From assembly GCA_018238625.1 (NCBI GenBank), contig JABCSY010000028.1, positions 1-41,653 on the forward strand: a stretch of 41,653 nt of DNA. The letters run 5' to 3'. Positions 10,305 through 17,443 of the stretch are shown here, one piece after another. The first letter of the stretch is position 1; each line of letters begins with the position of its first letter. A program made the position numbers and the translations under genes. Under the pieces are notes generated by a model. The model saw only the letters and a list, made by a program, of their open reading frames with translations, had not been told where the DNA came from and did not search any database. This DNA is from Promethearchaeota archaeon (GTDB lineage Archaea > Asgardarchaeota > Lokiarchaeia > Sigyniarchaeales > SOKP01).

Positions 10305-10316
10305 GTATTTATACCT
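10305..10316 (-). promoter_or_regulatory. TATA-type promoter for micro-protein A
   Basis: On the minus strand the sequence AGGTATAAATAC lies about 50 bases upstream of the ATG at 10257. The AGG before the TATA core fits a BRE. A start about 25 bases downstream would leave a leader of some 25-30 bases. Confidence 0.4.
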
Positions 10317-10420
10317 CTTTAGATTTTCAATGAATTTCGTACTAAAAGAACGTAAATATATAAAAAAGCAAAAAATAAGGATGGGAATTAAAAATTCATT
10401 AGATAATAAGTTAAATTATA

Positions 10421-10591
10421 TTAAGAAAGGTTTCTATTCTTCCATTTTCTTAAATAATTTTTAAAGTCATCATCAGCAATTCCAATTGAATTTAATCTAT
10501 TTTTTTTTGTAAGCGTAATATTTGAAGTTCTATCTGTGTTACCTTTAAAACCAAGAGACCAATCGTAATAAGATATTACTTTTGATGACAT
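10421..10591 (-). CDS. Micro-protein B (56 aa), paralogue of micro-protein A
   Basis: ATG at 10591, TAA at 10421-10423, 56 codons. Aligned with the neighbour it keeps SYYDWSLGF, then a polar Thr/Asn/Lys-rich linker, then NSIGI and FKNYLRKWKNRNL. About half of the aligned residues are identical, mostly aromatic and hydrophobic positions (Y, D-W, L, F, NSIGI, F-K, L, W-K, N-L). The two genes point the same way with 163 bases between them and look like an old tandem duplication. The central linker is the variable part. No known domain is recognised; predicted secondary structure by eye is a short N-terminal element, a loop and a C-terminal amphipathic helix. Confidence 0.75.
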   Translation of the reverse strand: MSSKVISYYDWSLGFKGNTDRTSNITLTKKNRLNSIGIADDDFKNYLRKWKNRNLS

Positions 10592-10796
10592 AATTTAATT
10601 TTAACATTAAACAATAATAAAGCAATACTGAGTGCTAATTTACTAAAAAGTTAATCTTAAAATGGCAATAGAAAGCGTGTACTATAATCTAATAATTAAA
10701 AAATTCAAGCAAAAAAGTACAAAAATCTCGACTATTAAAGTTTATAAATTTTAAGATTAATACAATTAAATATCAATAAATATTTTAGTGAAAATA

Positions 10797-11342
10797 ATGG
10801 AAGAAGAAAGAGAAAATAAAACCTTAAATGTTAAAGATTGGATTATTCTTAGTACAACCATGATTGCTGCTGTTTTAACAATTCTAGCTTTAGTATGGCA
10901 AGTGCCACCTTCAAGTGGTATAGTTTCTGCAACATTCTTGTTAATGCTTTCATTTATATTTTTTGTAAATTCGGTATCATCTAACTCAAAAGCGAATTAC
11001 GAAACAAGAGCAGGGAATATGCCAGAAGAACAGATTAATAGGTTTGTGATGTTTGCGGAATATTCGTTCGGTTTCGGATTTACTTTGGTTATTACAGCAT
11101 TTTCTATACTTGGTTATAAATACTTATTAGGTTTCGTAGGACGAGAATTATACGTCTTATTCTTGCCAATAGTTTTCCTATTAACCACATGGGTAATAAT
11201 ATTCATCTATAATTGCATAAATTATTCGGGAAAAGCATTGAAAGGCCTAAGAAGTTTAAAGCGCAATCTTTGGACAATATTAGAGATAGGATGTCTAGTA
11301 TTGATCATATTTGACTTTTTCGAAATAATTTTAATTCCCTAA
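10797..11342 (+). CDS. Small membrane protein, about five TM helices (181 aa)
   Basis: The frame can start at GTG 10788 or ATG 10797. I prefer the ATG because the GTG sits in a TTTAGTGAAAATA context that looks like a Shine-Dalgarno (GTGA) just ahead of it. After an acidic/basic N-terminus there are about five hydrophobic segments, roughly residues 15-38, 43-66, 86-108, 117-142 and 155-180. A polar loop rich in N, S, K and E lies around residues 67-80. The protein stops at the end of the last helix. No family is recognised. It stands alone between two non-coding stretches, and nothing in the neighbours suggests a function. Confidence 0.7.
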   Translation: MEEERENKTLNVKDWIILSTTMIAAVLTILALVWQVPPSSGIVSATFLLMLSFIFFVNSVSSNSKANYETRAGNMPEEQINRFVMFAEYSFGFGFTLVITAFSILGYKYLLGFVGRELYVLFLPIVFLLTTWVIIFIYNCINYSGKALKGLRSLKRNLWTILEIGCLVLIIFDFFEIILIP

Positions 11343-11574
11343 TTCTTATTTCTATTTTTTTTTTATAATTACAATAAACGCAAAAATTGGATTGTATTAA
11401 GTAAACCTACATCTGAACTTCGTTTTTTGCATTATGCTTACATTTTTATATTTTATTTTGCTAGCATTAGATAAATAAACTCCCGCTTATAAAATTCATG
11501 AGCTTTTTTAACTGACATTCTTCAATAGTTACAATCTGCTAAGCAGGATCACTTCTATAATTCAGTGACCAAAT

Positions 11575-11811
11575 GTGAAAAAACCACGATGTGAAAAATG
11601 CGGACGGGAAGTTCACCCCGCCAAATCTGCTATACAAAGTTTTGATACTATTTTCTCAAAGATTCCTTCGTATTGTCCTAACTGTGGAGCGGAACTTTCA
11701 GATACAAAGCAAAAACAAGTGGATAATTATACAGATTATCTTTCTATTCTTAAATGTATTCCCATAATAGGGTTCATCATTCTTATTATAATTCTAATAA
11801 TGATATATTAA
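11575..11811 (+). CDS. Zinc-ribbon protein with C-terminal membrane anchor (78 aa)
   Basis: The GTG at 11575 starts a 78-residue protein with CEKC at residues 6-9 and CPNC at residues 34-37, a two-knuckle zinc ribbon with a long insert. A polar linker follows, then a C-terminal hydrophobic helix (about residues 60-78, IIGFIILIIILIMIY) at the very end. The architecture, a cytosolic zinc ribbon with a tail anchor, is common among uncharacterised archaeal proteins and often linked to membrane-associated regulation or protein interaction; that role is inference. The out-of-frame ATG two bases before the GTG immediately hits TGA, so GTG is the start. Confidence 0.65.
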   Translation: MKKPRCEKCGREVHPAKSAIQSFDTIFSKIPSYCPNCGAELSDTKQKQVDNYTDYLSILKCIPIIGFIILIIILIMIY

Positions 11812-11889
11812 ATATTGTAAGTTAGTACAGGTAATATAAATTTAGACATTCCATTACTAATTGATAATCCATCCACTAAATTGATAAAT

Positions 11890-12190
11890 GGAAGTGGACA
11901 AAACAAAAGTTTTGTTATAAAAAGGAAAAAGGTTCAAGAAGTTGCAATGAATACCCGAAGGCTCATTGCTAGTATTTCATTCTATATTTTCATATAAAAT
12001 GTCTCAATGAGCAACTTATTTAATCGTTAGTCCGAAAACCAATGATTCAAATCTATATCCGAAGACATAGTCTTTCCGTTAAGGAAAGAAAGTTTTACCA
12101 ATTTGTCATACCGGAGGTATTCCAATTGGTTATATCATTGAGAGTTAATACTACTTCTCGATATTCACACCATAAGGTATGAATAATATA
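11890..12190. other. Hairpin-rich non-coding block, candidate structured RNA
   Basis: The 484-base gap between 11811 and 12296 holds no convincing gene but several strong inverted repeats. (1) 11898-11904 with 11909-11915. (2) AAGTTGC 11939-11945 with GCAACTT 12011-12017. (3) GCTCATTG 11961-11968 with CAATGAGC 12005-12012. (4) TCTTTCC 12071-12077 with GGAAAGA 12083-12089. (5) ACCAATT 12097-12103 with AATTGGT 12124-12130, enclosing ATACC 12108-12112 with GGTAT 12116-12120. (6) 12162-12171 with 12176-12185, ten pairs with one mismatch. Pairs 2 and 3 are partly exclusive and could be alternative states. The stems contain several GC pairs in a very AT-rich setting. It could be an RNA gene, a long 3' element or a decayed mobile-element end; strand unknown. 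Confidence 0.4.
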
Positions 12191-12220
12191 TATTTTTAAC
12201 TGATCATATTTAAATGGGAC

Positions 12221-12246
12221 TATTAAGGGATTATATTAAGGGATTA
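12221..12246. repeat. 13-bp perfect tandem repeat (two copies)
   Basis: TATTAAGGGATTA occurs twice head to tail at 12221-12233 and 12234-12246, about 50 bases beyond the 3' end of the minus-strand polymerase gene. It may be simple slippage or a binding site; only the repetition is directly seen. Confidence 0.7.
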
Positions 12247-12295
12247 TTAAATATTTATGTCGATAGAGTTTGGTTATAATTTCTTTAAGTCGGAT

Positions 12296-14704
12296 TCATT
12301 CGATATAGCATGATAAATCCTTCTGATTGGATTTCCTCATGATATCCGATTTTAATAATTCTTCGAGTTCAGGGAATTTAAAAGGAAAAATATTCTCAAA
12401 AGCTCTTTTTAGTAATTCTATATACTTTTTTTTGTCGTACTGATGTTTTTTTTCGTCGTAAAGATCTGAAAGAATCACCTTCTTTTCGGGAAAAGCTGGG
12501 TCGGCATCAGCATTGAGTATAATATAGCGAACATTTTTACCGGGAGTCACTACCACACCTGATCTTTCTAGTTGTCTCGCAGCAACAGCCTGGTACGAGT
12601 TTACTTTGTACTGTGAAGGTTTTCTGGAAACCCTTTGGCGAATCGTAAGTTCTTCTCGCAAAACTTCACCCATCTCTATCTTGTCCACATATCGATAGAG
12701 CATCTTCTTTACTTTTGGGATTCTTCTCATAAATTCTTCGACGGTTTTTGCGCCTTGAAATACATCGATAAACGCGTACTGAGCGTCTTTAACGATTTTT
12801 GGCGCGTCTCTGCGCCGAACTTCAATTCCTCTTACTTTTATCTCTCCATCGCTTTTAATCCCCCAATAGTGACTTAGCGCCGGAATGTCTGGTTCTGCAC
12901 GAGAAGGAAGAAAAACGATAAAATTGTACTTTCCGTCCCAGCTCATTGGAATACCCACTTGTTCAGTTATTTCTTCAGCAATTTTTTTAGTTTCTGCTTC
13001 GAACTCCTCGGGAGATCTACTTTTTGTATCTTTGAGCCAAATTGAATCCACAATTCCGTGAATAACTTTGCAACCATGTTCTTCTGCTATCTCCGCAGAG
13101 CGCATAAGGAATTCACGAGCAAAAGCGCAAACCGTTTGATGAGCTTCGATCTTTCCGAAGCGAGCATTTTTAAACCCTAAATATCCGAAGCTTACTACGA
13201 GTACCCATTTTAGAGCAATATCGGTGAATTTGTAACGAAGGTTCCCAGTTTTACGGACATACGCTTTGTACTTTAATCTTTTTGATAAAGGCAGGCTTAT
13301 TGATTTCGATATGATTCCTTGTCTTTTTGAACAGATATGAAAGTCCAATCCTGGAACTTTTACACCCGTACCGTCGTCTTTACAACACTTACAATTAATG
13401 GTTTCCGAAGAAATATTAAAGTTTGCCATTAAAGAAGGATACATAGAAGAAAAGTCTAGTTCTACCACTTGTTCAAAAACGCCAATGATGGGTTCGAATA
13501 TATGGCCTCCACGGTCGCTTCTAATTAGGTCCATTCCAGTGTTGAATCCTTCCGGATTTTTCTTGAATGGAGGTATTAAATGGTCAAGCTTATAAGCGTT
13601 ATAAAATTGAATCGACTGGAGCGCCCCCCCGATTGTTATGCGACTTAATCTTTGGAGCGAAATTCGCGATATACGGGCGACTTCAATAACGCCTGGAATA
13701 TTTCCTTCCGTGAAATGGAGACTGGCGTATGTTGTTGTGTCCAAATGAAATCTGCCAGATAAATAGACTTGAGTCTTTGAACGCCGTCTTATTATACCAT
13801 ACGACATATAATGATCTGAGCCACCAGAAAGCTCGAAAAGACAGTTCACCAATGGTTTTTTATCCCGAGAAAGGTAAAGATCTTTTGTTACTCGATTCTC
13901 TGAAGCCCTAGCAACTAGATACGGGAGGAGAAATTCGTCCCCATTTTGGGTAAGTATTATATCAGGATCGAGACGTTCGATTACTTTGCTTATGGTCTTC
14001 AAGGTTTCCGCTTCGTTTGCTTTAGCGATCAATATTTTTCGTTTTATGTATCCATCTGCTCGTGGAACATTGCCCTCGTCGTTTTCAACAATATTGATTT
14101 CAGCATGAGAAATGGGATCGTTATAATATGGTCTTATCCCTTGGTGCTGAATTTTTACATCTAACCAAACAGCTTTTAGTGGAGGCAAATCGTAGAATAA
14201 CTTTTCGTTGTCATCTTGTAAATCTAGAGAAACAAGGCGTAAAATATTACTTCTCTTGTCTTTGCCCTTTTCAATTTTAACTTTGAAACGACAGAAAGAC
14301 ATAGGGAATATGTCATTGACATAAAAATACATCTGAGTAATAGGAAGATCCGTATTATGCAAGATAAAAAGTCCTATTCTGTCAATCTCTTTAATTGTTT
14401 TCTTAAATACCGAGGGTTTCGTTACAGTGACGCCAAGAACTTTCGATTTTTCGTGATCTTCGAGTTTTGCATATTTTTCACAGATTCGCACCTCTTTTAC
14501 ATTTAGATTTTGAGTAAGGATATATTTCAATCGCTTTAAGTCGTTACCGACTTCATTTCTGGGCACGGCAAAAAATTCAGGACAGAATTCTTGGTATACT
14601 TTTATTACCTTCTGCTCTTTTGAGGTTTTTACCCAAAGGATAACCCCTTCGCTAAAAGTAGATACATCTAAAAGCCAACCGTCAAAAACATTCTGTGAGT
14701 CCAA
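12296..14704 (-). CDS. Family-B DNA polymerase, PolB2/Dpo2-like, with degraded exonuclease
   Basis: An 802-residue DNA polymerase of the alpha/B family. Motif A is intact (DFSSMYPS, Asp417). The motif B region is KWVLVVSFGY (499-508). Motif C reads HGIVDS (549-554), so the first Asp of the usual DTD is Ile while the second, Asp553, remains. The 3'-5' exonuclease is degraded: Exo I is DVK (182-184) where D-x-E is expected, and Exo II is NGDEFL (254-259), lacking the Asp after Phe. A Cys cluster (438-441, 458) follows motif A, as in many archaeal B polymerases. These changes match the PolB2 group, proposed to act in error-prone or damage-tolerant synthesis rather than replication. It starts with TTG at 14704, three bases after the stop of the 91-aa gene, so the two are probably coupled. 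Confidence 0.9.
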   Translation of the reverse strand: MDSQNVFDGWLLDVSTFSEGVILWVKTSKEQKVIKVYQEFCPEFFAVPRNEVGNDLKRLKYILTQNLNVKEVRICEKYAKLEDHEKSKVLGVTVTKPSVFKKTIKEIDRIGLFILHNTDLPITQMYFYVNDIFPMSFCRFKVKIEKGKDKRSNILRLVSLDLQDDNEKLFYDLPPLKAVWLDVKIQHQGIRPYYNDPISHAEINIVENDEGNVPRADGYIKRKILIAKANEAETLKTISKVIERLDPDIILTQNGDEFLLPYLVARASENRVTKDLYLSRDKKPLVNCLFELSGGSDHYMSYGIIRRRSKTQVYLSGRFHLDTTTYASLHFTEGNIPGVIEVARISRISLQRLSRITIGGALQSIQFYNAYKLDHLIPPFKKNPEGFNTGMDLIRSDRGGHIFEPIIGVFEQVVELDFSSMYPSLMANFNISSETINCKCCKDDGTGVKVPGLDFHICSKRQGIISKSISLPLSKRLKYKAYVRKTGNLRYKFTDIALKWVLVVSFGYLGFKNARFGKIEAHQTVCAFAREFLMRSAEIAEEHGCKVIHGIVDSIWLKDTKSRSPEEFEAETKKIAEEITEQVGIPMSWDGKYNFIVFLPSRAEPDIPALSHYWGIKSDGEIKVRGIEVRRRDAPKIVKDAQYAFIDVFQGAKTVEEFMRRIPKVKKMLYRYVDKIEMGEVLREELTIRQRVSRKPSQYKVNSYQAVAARQLERSGVVVTPGKNVRYIILNADADPAFPEKKVILSDLYDEKKHQYDKKKYIELLKRAFENIFPFKFPELEELLKSDIMRKSNQKDLSCYIE

Positions 14705-14707
14705 CTT

Positions 14708-14983
14708 CTACTCTTTTCCCTTAATTATTTTCTCTATTTCGATAATCTTTTTTTCCAACAACCCAATTTTCTTTTCTTGCTCAATCGCAAACGACATGAA
14801 AAGAATTTCTGAAAGCATAGGGCGAGCACTTAAACTGCCAGCATCAGCATGAATTCTCGCAAAGTTCATTAATTTATCAAATATTTTTTGATCTTCTGGC
14901 CTAAGCGCTCTTTTATAGTCCTTCCAGCTTTCGATCTCGTGTTCAAGCGCAGGACGAAAGCTTGGCACTGTTCTACCACACAT
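14708..14983 (-). CDS. Small conserved protein of the PolB2 cassette (91 aa)
   Basis: The protein runs TVPSFRPALEHEI, then a central helix region with RALRPEDQ and LMNFARIHADAGS, then RPMLSEILFMSF and a C-terminal Lys/Glu-rich helix likely to form a coiled coil. I recognise this pattern as a small archaeal family usually encoded next to PolB2-type polymerases, but its biochemical role is not known to me. It is the first gene of a two-gene unit with the polymerase, with three bases between stop and start. ATG at 14983. A plausible job is a partner that bridges the polymerase to the inactive RecA paralogue or to the clamp; that is inference. Confidence 0.75.
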   Translation of the reverse strand: MCGRTVPSFRPALEHEIESWKDYKRALRPEDQKIFDKLMNFARIHADAGSLSARPMLSEILFMSFAIEQEKKIGLLEKKIIEIEKIIKGKE

Positions 14984-15064
14984 ATTTACTTCAATTTTTT
15001 TTTAGTTTTTCAAGCAAACCCAGAAGGGTAGTCTTCTGAAACTTTAAAAAAAATATACTTCGAA

Positions 15065-15080
15065 AATTTTCTAATTTTCT
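15065..15080. repeat. Tandem 8-bp repeat in the polB2-amidohydrolase divergent promoter
   Basis: AATTTTCT is repeated head to tail at 15065-15072 and 15073-15080, between the divergent polymerase cassette (start 14983) and the gene at 15151. It contains the ATTTTC form of the hexamer ANTTTC linked to UV-response promoters in Sulfolobales, but in DNA this AT-rich the match may be chance. Confidence 0.3.
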
Positions 15081-15090
15081 ATCGAAATAA

Positions 15091-15115
15091 ATAATATATA
15101 GAACTTTAACGTTCT
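15091..15115 (+). promoter_or_regulatory. TATA element and AGAAC/GTTCT inverted repeat upstream of the amidohydrolase-like gene
   Basis: A TATA-like tract at 15091-15099 is followed by AGAAC, TTTAAC and GTTCT (15100-15115), a 5-bp inverted repeat with a six-base spacer. The repeat falls where transcription of the gene at 15151 would begin, a typical place for a repressor site. The assignment is tentative. Confidence 0.35.
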
Positions 15116-15150
15116 AAGATTATAGTTAAAAATTAATTATTGGATGAAAT

Positions 15151-16119
15151 ATGGAATATAAAATTATTGACTCGCTGTGCTATGTCCCGACCGAAGAGGT
15201 TTTTATTGATCTATTGATCTCTTTACCTCCTCAGATGGCTAGATATCTTCAAGATATTTTTGGTCCACGAGTTGCTCCTCTACTTGGGATAACAGCAGAA
15301 GAACTCTATATTATGAAAACTACACTTAGTACAACAGAATTAAAAGAAGCTATTAAACCATTTCTACCTAAAATAAGGAAACTAACAACTTCAGTTGAGG
15401 ATTTTGTTTATAAACTTGATAAAATGGGAGTTGAGAAAGCAGTTATATTTAATCTTGACGAGGAAACGCCTAGTGGAATTGCTGGGCTTCCAAACGACTA
15501 TTATGCCGATATTGTTAAAAGACATCCAGATAAATTCGTAGGATTTGCAGGTATTGATCCTTTAAAACGAATGGAAGCCATAAGAGAGATAAGAAGATCT
15601 TACGATTTAGGACTTAGAGGCGTAGCTGTTAGACCGTTTATGTTTGGAATACCGCCTCATCATGCGAAAATGTATCCAATTTATTCCACATGCGTGGAAC
15701 TTGACATCCCTATTTGGTTTCATCTTTCTATAAATTATTCCACTAATAATATGGAAGTTGAAAGACCGATCTACTTAGATATTGTCGCTCAGGATTTTCC
15801 TGATTTGAAGATTATTGCGGGACATGGTGGATGGCCTTGGGTAAACGAATTAGTAGCTGTTGCTTGGCGCAATCCTAACATATACATTGATATTGCATCT
15901 TACACTCCTAAGTATATTGGTATGCAAGGAACAGGATGGGAGCAACTTATTCATTTCGGTAATTCAGTTCTTCAAGATAGAATTCTATTTGGATCAACTT
16001 GGCTTTTTATGGGAATGTCAATAAAACAATTAGCAGATGGCGTTATGGAATTACCTCTTAAAGAAGAAGTTAAAAGAAAATGGCTCTACGAAAATGCTGC
16101 TAGGCTTTTAGGGATATAA
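15151..16119 (+). CDS. Amidohydrolase-2 fold protein lacking canonical metal ligands
   Basis: A 322-residue TIM-barrel protein of the amidohydrolase 2 (ACMSD-like) superfamily. It has the family's layout: a VEDFVYKLDKMGVEKAVI strand-helix element, KFVGFAGIDP, then IWFHLS, the DFPDLKIIAGHGG block with WPWVNE, IYIDIASY, and ILFGSTW near the C-terminus. The usual N-terminal metal-binding HxH is absent; the start reads IIDSLCYVPT where IIDxHxH is expected. The C-terminal FG-S/T-D motif has Thr in place of Asp (FGST). Central His residues (FHLS, AGHGG) remain. It may bind one metal differently, use another chemistry or be non-catalytic. ATG at 15151. A short gap leads to the DUF3795 gene, so the two may be co-transcribed. 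Confidence 0.8.
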   Translation: MEYKIIDSLCYVPTEEVFIDLLISLPPQMARYLQDIFGPRVAPLLGITAEELYIMKTTLSTTELKEAIKPFLPKIRKLTTSVEDFVYKLDKMGVEKAVIFNLDEETPSGIAGLPNDYYADIVKRHPDKFVGFAGIDPLKRMEAIREIRRSYDLGLRGVAVRPFMFGIPPHHAKMYPIYSTCVELDIPIWFHLSINYSTNNMEVERPIYLDIVAQDFPDLKIIAGHGGWPWVNELVAVAWRNPNIYIDIASYTPKYIGMQGTGWEQLIHFGNSVLQDRILFGSTWLFMGMSIKQLADGVMELPLKEEVKRKWLYENAARLLGI

Positions 16120-16149
16120 TAAATAAAAAAATTATTGATAGAAAATAAA

Positions 16150-16584
16150 ATGAGCAATAGGTATTGTTATATGAGCGTATATTATAAGGACCATGCCCCT
16201 TGTGGAATATATTGCAAAAGATGCCCGGGGGTAAAGGTTTATAAGTGTAAAGGTTGCCGGGAGCAGAATGGTCAAATAAAAGATTTCCCCGTATGTAAAA
16301 CATTTGAATGCGTAACTAGTAAGGGGTATAAATTCTGCTACGAATGTGAAGAATTTCCTTGCGAGAAATTACAACCGATCGTAAATTTTGAAATTTTCTT
16401 ACCTCACAATTCAAAAATTTATAATCTCGTTATGATAAAGAAGCATGGCATTGTTAAGTGGAACGAAATTTGCGAGAAGAAATCAGACTTTTATTATAAA
16501 GGACGGAAAATTCAATTTGGTGGCGATCCTTTGACTCTTGAAAAAAAGAATCCAAATTTATACAAAAAGAAGGAAAAAGGCTAA
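16150..16584 (+). CDS. DUF3795 cysteine-rich protein (144 aa)
   Basis: The Cys pattern fits DUF3795: HAPCGIYCKRCPG, then CKGC, then KTFECV and FCYECEEFPCEKL, ending with a basic tail. Such proteins are presumed metal-binding (zinc or iron-sulfur) and cytosolic; no reaction is established. The frame could begin at TTG 16135, but the ATG at 16150 is the better start. It begins 30 bases after the amidohydrolase-like stop, and the two may form an operon. Confidence 0.8.
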   Translation: MSNRYCYMSVYYKDHAPCGIYCKRCPGVKVYKCKGCREQNGQIKDFPVCKTFECVTSKGYKFCYECEEFPCEKLQPIVNFEIFLPHNSKIYNLVMIKKHGIVKWNEICEKKSDFYYKGRKIQFGGDPLTLEKKNPNLYKKKEKG

Positions 16585-16698
16585 CATTTAATACATTTTA
16601 TTCTTTTTAGATTTTCTTGGAGGAATGATTGGTAACTATTGTAAGATGGTAGTTTGAAAATCTCAAAAATGGATAGGCATAAAATTATATTTGTAAAG

Positions 16699-16983
16699 CT
16701 ATATTTTTAATAACCTATTACCATGGATAATCGAAACGATTTCAAGAGATTCTCCATAGGTTTTATAAATAATCCTATAATTTTGGCAAATTAACTCTCG
16801 AATACTTATAATATTAAATTCTGGAACTTTTCTACCTATCTTAGGAAAATCTCTAAGGTTTTCAATAACCTCAAATATTCTATCAACAAAAAGTTCAGCA
16901 TATTCTTTTGAGGTTTTGGAAATGTATTGTTTAATATCCCTTAGTTCTTCTTTTGCAGAATCAGACCAAATTACATCTACCAT
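16699..16983 (-). CDS. ParE/RelE-superfamily toxin (94 aa)
   Basis: The protein has the ParE/RelE layout: VIWSDSAKEELRDIKQYI, a second helix with AELFVDRIFEVIENLRDFP, then IGRKVPEF, IRELICQNYRIIYK and a final strand EIVSIIHGNRLL. ParE toxins usually poison gyrase and RelE toxins cut mRNA; the conserved R-E-L with NYRIIY is more ParE-like, but the target is not certain. ATG at 16983 lies inside the end of the antitoxin gene (overlap ATGGTAG, 7 bases), the standard antitoxin-first arrangement. Confidence 0.88.
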   Translation of the reverse strand: MVDVIWSDSAKEELRDIKQYISKTSKEYAELFVDRIFEVIENLRDFPKIGRKVPEFNIISIRELICQNYRIIYKTYGESLEIVSIIHGNRLLKI

Positions 16984-17171
16984 TTTTTGGCCATTTCCTT
17001 TACTTCTTCATGAGTATATGTATTTCCATCCTCAATATCCTTCAGACCTTTAATAATTTTCTGCTTTACGTAGAGATGGTACATAATTTCATCCAGAGTT
17101 ATATCATCGGGTAGTTCATGTAAAAGAGAAATGACTTCTTCTTTAACTGAATTAGATTTGATTGAATTCAT
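16977..17171 (-). CDS. Antitoxin partner of ParE/RelE toxin (64 aa)
   Basis: A short acidic/basic protein with LLHELPDDITLDEIMYHLYVK, then QKIIKGLKDIEDG and a C-terminal HEEVKEMAKKW. This is the layout of small antitoxins paired with RelE/ParE toxins in archaea and cyanobacteria: a DNA-binding or dimerising N-terminal half and a toxin-wrapping C-terminal helix. ATG at 17171; the stop overlaps the toxin start. It is probably autoregulated, as TA operons usually are, though no operator was identified. Confidence 0.83.
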   Translation of the reverse strand: MNSIKSNSVKEEVISLLHELPDDITLDEIMYHLYVKQKIIKGLKDIEDGNTYTHEEVKEMAKKW

Positions 17172-17443
17172 AATATCTCATATTTTAAAGGGTCGTTTTC
17201 TTATTTATATTTATTGAATTAAAATTACTCAATTTCTAATTAATTTTTTAGGATTGTTAAACTGATTATGAACAAGGGAAAAAAAATATCAGAGATTTCA
17301 TTACATGAAACGGTACTTAACAAAAGATTAGACTGTTGTTCTTAGTATAATGTCCTTCCTCTTGAATGAAATCATGAACATTCTGGACTGTTGGACGTTC
17401 CTCTGAATATGGACTCTAATATGTATAAAAAGAAGGAGTAAGA

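Noticed and set aside
12040..12056. GATTCAAAT resembling a tRNA T-loop
   Set aside because: The flanking bases do not form a five-pair stem and no acceptor, D-arm or anticodon arm fits around it.
17340..17425. Minus-strand peptide-like frame reading SEERPTVQNVHDFIQEEG and an imperfect GACTGTTG direct repeat
   Set aside because: A stop lies two codons upstream and another about 30 codons on, with no start or ribosome-binding site. It may be a gene remnant, but there is not enough to identify one.
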